Shown here: piece after piece, positions 60,669-64,000 of the stretch | Layout of the letters: each line of letters begins with the position of its first letter | Position numbering within the stretch: position 1 is the stretch's first letter | Assembly (NCBI RefSeq): GCF_030272615.1 | Contig: NC_081415.1 | Span: forward strand, 627,477,240-627,541,239 | Source: Cryptomeria japonica | Lineage: Eukaryota > Streptophyta > Pinopsida > Cupressales > Cupressaceae | Reading direction: 5' to 3' | DNA: 64,000 nt | Made by a program: the position numbers and the translations under genes | The notes under the pieces: generated by a model | Told to the model about the DNA's origin: nothing | Database searches by the model: none | What the model saw: the letters and a program-made list of their open reading frames with translations, nothing else

Positions 60669-62095
60669 TGATGCTCTGCAAAAAGGACAAGGTTAGGACA
60701 AACAAACACCTGAACAAGAAACAACAAGAGTCGATTGTTAGATGTTAGAAAATCATAAATTAAAAACTATCCTAACCAAGCATATCAAGAAAGGCACTAC
60801 TAAGCAAAAAGAAAGCTTAAGGAATCTACAAAAAGCAACTAAGCTCCTCCAAATACTCTCTACCATGCTGGTAGCTTCTCCTTCCTTGTTCCTCTCCTCT
60901 CCAAGTTCCAAAATAGTGTAACTCTCAGCAGTTTTTTGCACTATAGATGCTTATGGAGATTCAAGATTAAAGTATTTGCTCTAAATATGAATGAAAAGCT
61001 AATACTAGATGTTACAGATACTAAGATGATTTGTTTTAAACCAAAATGACAATTATATAAGTTATTATGCTAAAATGCTCTCTAAAATTCACTATAGATT
61101 AAATGCATACAAGTTTTCAGGATATGGATTATGAAGAAATGGGCTCTATTTATAGGTAAAATGGAGCAATGGATGGTTGAGATTGAATAATCTCAACAAG
61201 GGTCAGGATTGAATGAAATTCAATCCATGTGAGGGCTTTCAACCCAATCCCAGGATGACAAGTGTCAATGTGAGATAGGTTGAGAGGAGAGGGAATAAGC
61301 ATTAAATGCTTGATATGACCTCGGAGTTAACTTGGGGGTTAGGGTCAAAGTTGGGTTGAGTGAATAAATTCTTTATTCAAAGAATAAAACTTTTATCCAA
61401 TGGATAAACTCTTGTGCAAAGGCAAAAGGGATAACCATGGTCAAAACAATAAATGTTTGAGGAGACACATGAGTGCAAGTTGAAATAACCATAAATGGTT
61501 ATGTAAGAGCCATTAATGGTCATGTAAGAGCCATTAGTTGTTTTGGAAGACTTTGGAGGTTAAATTGTTGAACACACAAAGCATTAAATGTTTTTCAAAG
61601 ACTTTGAAGTCTTTGAAAAGTGACTCCAAGTTGCTTAGGAATGTGACAATAATTAGGGGATGGATTAGGCTAATTAGGAAGGTTTTAAAAGAATCTAGAA
61701 GGGGGTTTAGGAATGCAAGTGGATTTGGTGGGTGCGGGAAAATAGGATTTTTATTTAAAATAAATTAATTTATTTTAATAAATGTGTGCAAGTTGCATTT
61801 GTAGGAAAATGCAAGTTGGGGGGGGATAAATGATTTAAATAAATGTTTTATTTAATTTACTTAAAAGAGGAATAGGGGATTAAATTAAATAAATATGATT
61901 TATTCATTTAATTGATTGTGAATTTTGGTATAATGAATTAATTAAAATAAATTGAATAATTTATTTAATTAATAGTAGAATGTTTGAAGATGAATTAATT
62001 AAATATTAATTTAATTAACTGATGGCTAGTGGATTTTTAATCAAATAAATATAAAATATTCATTTAATTAAATTAGACAGATTTATGTGACTACA
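60669..62095 (-). repeat. 5' LTR of element B
   Basis: 1,427 bp; TATA box on the minus strand at 61147-61154. It has a short insertion (about 14 bp near 61850) relative to the 3' copy. Confidence 0.9.
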
Positions 62096-62663
62096 CATTG
62101 TAAACAGTTTGCATTGGTTATGAAACAACAGTTGGTTAACTTGGAGATTTCATTTGAACCTCAATCAATCACAAGGCTTTGTAAAAGGAAATCAAAGTGA
62201 AGCATTGCGTATTGCAATACCAGAATATTTGAAACTTGTTGATTTATGTCAAACAATGATATTGGGGTCGGTGGAAGATGAGAGAGTTTTCAGTGCATTA
62301 GGGCTTTTGAAATCAAAAATCATAAACAAATTAGACAAGAATTTGGAAACTTGCTTGAGGTTGTTTGTAACCTAGTATAATGTTAGAGATTTTCCATATG
62401 ATAGGGCACTAGCAATCTGGAATTCCATGTGTGAAAGACAAGGGGTGTGCAACACTTTAAAAGTTGGTGGTGCTACTGCTAGTGCTAGTGCTGAGACAAA
62501 TGAATATGATGGATAGCAGACTCAGAGTCAGCATGAAGACGAAGACATTTTTGAATACCCGACTCAGAATGAAGATGAACCTGTTAGTACTAGTCAGTTT
62601 CTGGATCTTGAGTCCATTTGGGATATAGAAGCCTCGGACAGTCGGACTGAGTCACTGAAGTGA
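62096..62663 (+). pseudogene. hAT transposase, C-terminal part with dimerisation domain
   Basis: After the element B insertion the frame resumes CKQFALVMKQQLVNLEISFE, shifts once near 62190, and continues ALRIAIPEYLKLVDLCQTMI and SVEDERVFSALGLLKSKIIN. The second part is the hAT C-terminal dimerisation domain (S-V-E-D-E-R-x-F-S). It ends at TGA 62661-62663, after a TAG (62373-62375) and one more stop near 62514. The joined gene would be of ordinary hAT length (about 900 codons). Confidence 0.85.
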
Positions 62664-63170
62664 ATGAGCAATCAGTTTATAGGTATTTATAATTATACTA
62701 CAGTTCTTGAGTCATATTACAATTTCAATTTGCAAAATTGCAATACTATAGTTGTCATTGATGATTTTTGATATTGTATTCCTTGAATTTGTCAATCAGA
62801 AGTAGAACGGATACTTATTTCATATTTTTAATTGTGAATTTGAATTATTACTAAACAATTGAATTATTAGTAAATTGGTATTTGGTTCCACATTATGTTG
62901 AACATGAAATGCAACAATTTGTGTCACAAGATCCATAAAATTATTCATATTGCATAACTGTTACTGCTAGAACCTTTCTATTGTTCTAACTTCTACATTA
63001 AATGCTTAAAATGATGTTCATGGCGATTAGGGTTTTGTGTTTGTTTTTTGTCTTAGTTGGCTAGTAAACCGAAGTTGTCATGCGTTGAAAATCTGAGTTG
63101 TCCTCTATTTATTTGTCCATGTCAACGTCAAGTGTGGTCAAACGGTTGGTCGGACATGTTTAATGTTTCA
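62664..63170 (+). other. 3' untranslated part of the hAT element
   Basis: AT-rich sequence without a coding frame or clear repeat. Confidence 0.45.
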
Positions 63171-64000
63171 TCTCTAACTCGCAAATAAATTTTATGTTTA
63201 ACAATTTAAGTGGCGAGTTAGCGAGTGTTGGACCTATTGGTTTGGGTTTAAATCGTGAGGTCTCTAGTTTTTTTAGTGTTAGCATTTTATGTTAGCGAGG
63301 TGGAGATTGTTAATGAAATCGCTTTGGTCGCAAGGTCTCGAATTGGTTTGATGCCATGCATTATAGCCATTAGCCGTGAGAGTTAGCGAGTAAGTACCAA
63401 GTTATTAATGGTCTGTGTGCCACTGCTCGTGCCTGTTTATGACGGTAATTAACATAAGACATCAATAAACAGTTTTCAGATTTTATGGTTATCGCTAGCT
63501 CGCGGGTCCTTTATCATCAAGTCAGTTTAAGTCGTGAGCTTGCGAGTACTAGGAGATTTTAGTTGTCGCTACCTCGCAAGATGTTTTGCACTTGACCATT
63601 TTATGTTGCGAGGTTGCGACTGGGTGTGATTTTATGTTGTCACACAGTCATGAGGTGTTCGTGGTTAAGTCATTTTAATTTGTGATCATGCGATGCGGTT
63701 AAGTCGCTTGCTCGCAGGTTTTGAAGTTGTTTAGCATTTTAACTTGCGATCTGGCGACAGACAAGTTTGGGTCTGATTTTGTGGTCATCGCATGCTCACG
63801 GGTTTGTAAGTCTTAAGTCAAAAAGTGTTGCGAGCATGCGATTGCGGTTAAGTGCCTTGTTGTCGCGGGATCGCAAGGGTTTAAGTCAAGTTAAGTTTCG
63901 AGTTGCGAGTTTGCAATGAAATAAGTTATTTTGTTAGATTTGTAGTGGTCACCAACTCGCAGGTAAAGAAAGAATATTACAAATGTTGTTGCGAGGTTGC
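63170..64000 (+). repeat. hAT 3' subterminal motif array, TTGCGAG / CTCGCAA
   Basis: About 20 short motifs of the form TTGCGAG, TAGCGAG, CTCGCAA or CTCGCAGG, in both orientations, are spread over about 830 bp and continue to the window end. The sequence is otherwise AT-rich. It differs from the 5' array motif (ATTCGCCAA) but shares a TCGC core. Probable transposase-binding region; that is inference. Confidence 0.6.

Larger units (their letters stand above)
43554..62095 (-). mobile_element. Element B: 18.5-kb Tat-lineage Ty3/gypsy retrotransposon
   Basis: LTRs at 43554-44964 (3') and 60669-62095 (5') are flanked by CAATG (43549-43553) and CATTG (62096-62100), a duplication with one later change. 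On the minus strand: PBS, motif array, leader, gag, protease, G-patch, linker, RT, RNase H, archaeal-type RNase H and integrase. Then comes a 6-kb 3' region with an antisense PMD ORF, a motif array and the PPT. About ten differences in the first 200 bp of the LTRs suggest about 95% identity. It interrupts the hAT transposase. All ORFs carry stops or shifts. Confidence 0.95.
34593..64000 (+). mobile_element. hAT DNA transposon (5' end to beyond window), interrupted by F and B
   Basis: The proposed left terminus TAGTGGTGAATCTTTGCC fits the hAT consensus YARNG start. It is followed by subterminal ATTCGCCAA motifs, a TATA box, a transposase gene (41338-43553 and 62096-62663) and a second motif array. 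The right terminus is not reached. Without F and B about 4.9 kb is visible. The left end is inferred from motif and context; the 8-bp duplication cannot be checked. Confidence 0.65.

Overview
This window is transposon-packed nuclear DNA from a land plant with a large genome. Conifer-like gymnosperm DNA is my best guess, an inference from the very large Tat-lineage Ty3/gypsy elements, the AT-rich decayed sequence and the depth of nesting. I see no intact cellular gene, rRNA, tRNA or CRISPR array. Nearly every base belongs to a stack of mobile elements inserted into one another.

Layout. (1) 1-2560: the 5' end of a minus-strand Copia element (G). It is inserted in the protease of gypsy element A. 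(2) 2561-14158: plus-strand Tat-type gypsy A, from protease to 3' LTR. It is inserted in the reverse transcriptase of gypsy C. (3) 14159-34592: minus-strand gypsy C (RT remnant, linker, G-patch, protease, gag, leader, PBS, 5' LTR). C is split by X (17448-21642, 4.2 kb, no ORFs, target duplication CCACC) and by D (24913-32022, a Copia-type non-autonomous element, duplication CCACA). D carries a captured fragment of the 26S proteasome ATPase gene RPT3 and is itself split by E (26161-30413, a Copia deletion derivative with an open gag). (4) 34593-64000+: a hAT DNA transposon. It is split by F (34740-40731, young Copia, 884-bp LTRs, duplication CCCGT) and by B (43554-62095, an 18.5-kb minus-strand Tat gypsy, duplication CAATG/CATTG inside the transposase gene).

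How the parts work together. F encodes all Copia functions in one frame but has one nonsense codon. A, B and C each encode gag, protease, a G-patch, RT, RNase H and integrase. In A and B a second, archaeal-type RNase H follows. All three carry many stops and some frameshifts. A and B belong to the same or closely related families: similar LTRs, the same polypurine tract, and the same 3' cargo, namely an antisense plant-mobile-domain ORF preceded by an array of GCGCTA-type motifs. LTR divergence counted by eye runs F (about 0.8%) < B (about 5%) < E (about 6%) < D (about 9%), which agrees with the nesting order.

Most interesting: the RPT3 capture directly beside the D primer-binding site; the antisense PMD ORF with its motif arrays (inverted arrays at the two ends of B); the different subterminal motif arrays at the two ends of the hAT element; the CpG-rich, ACGT-rich leader of G; and a duplicated linker module inside gag of C.
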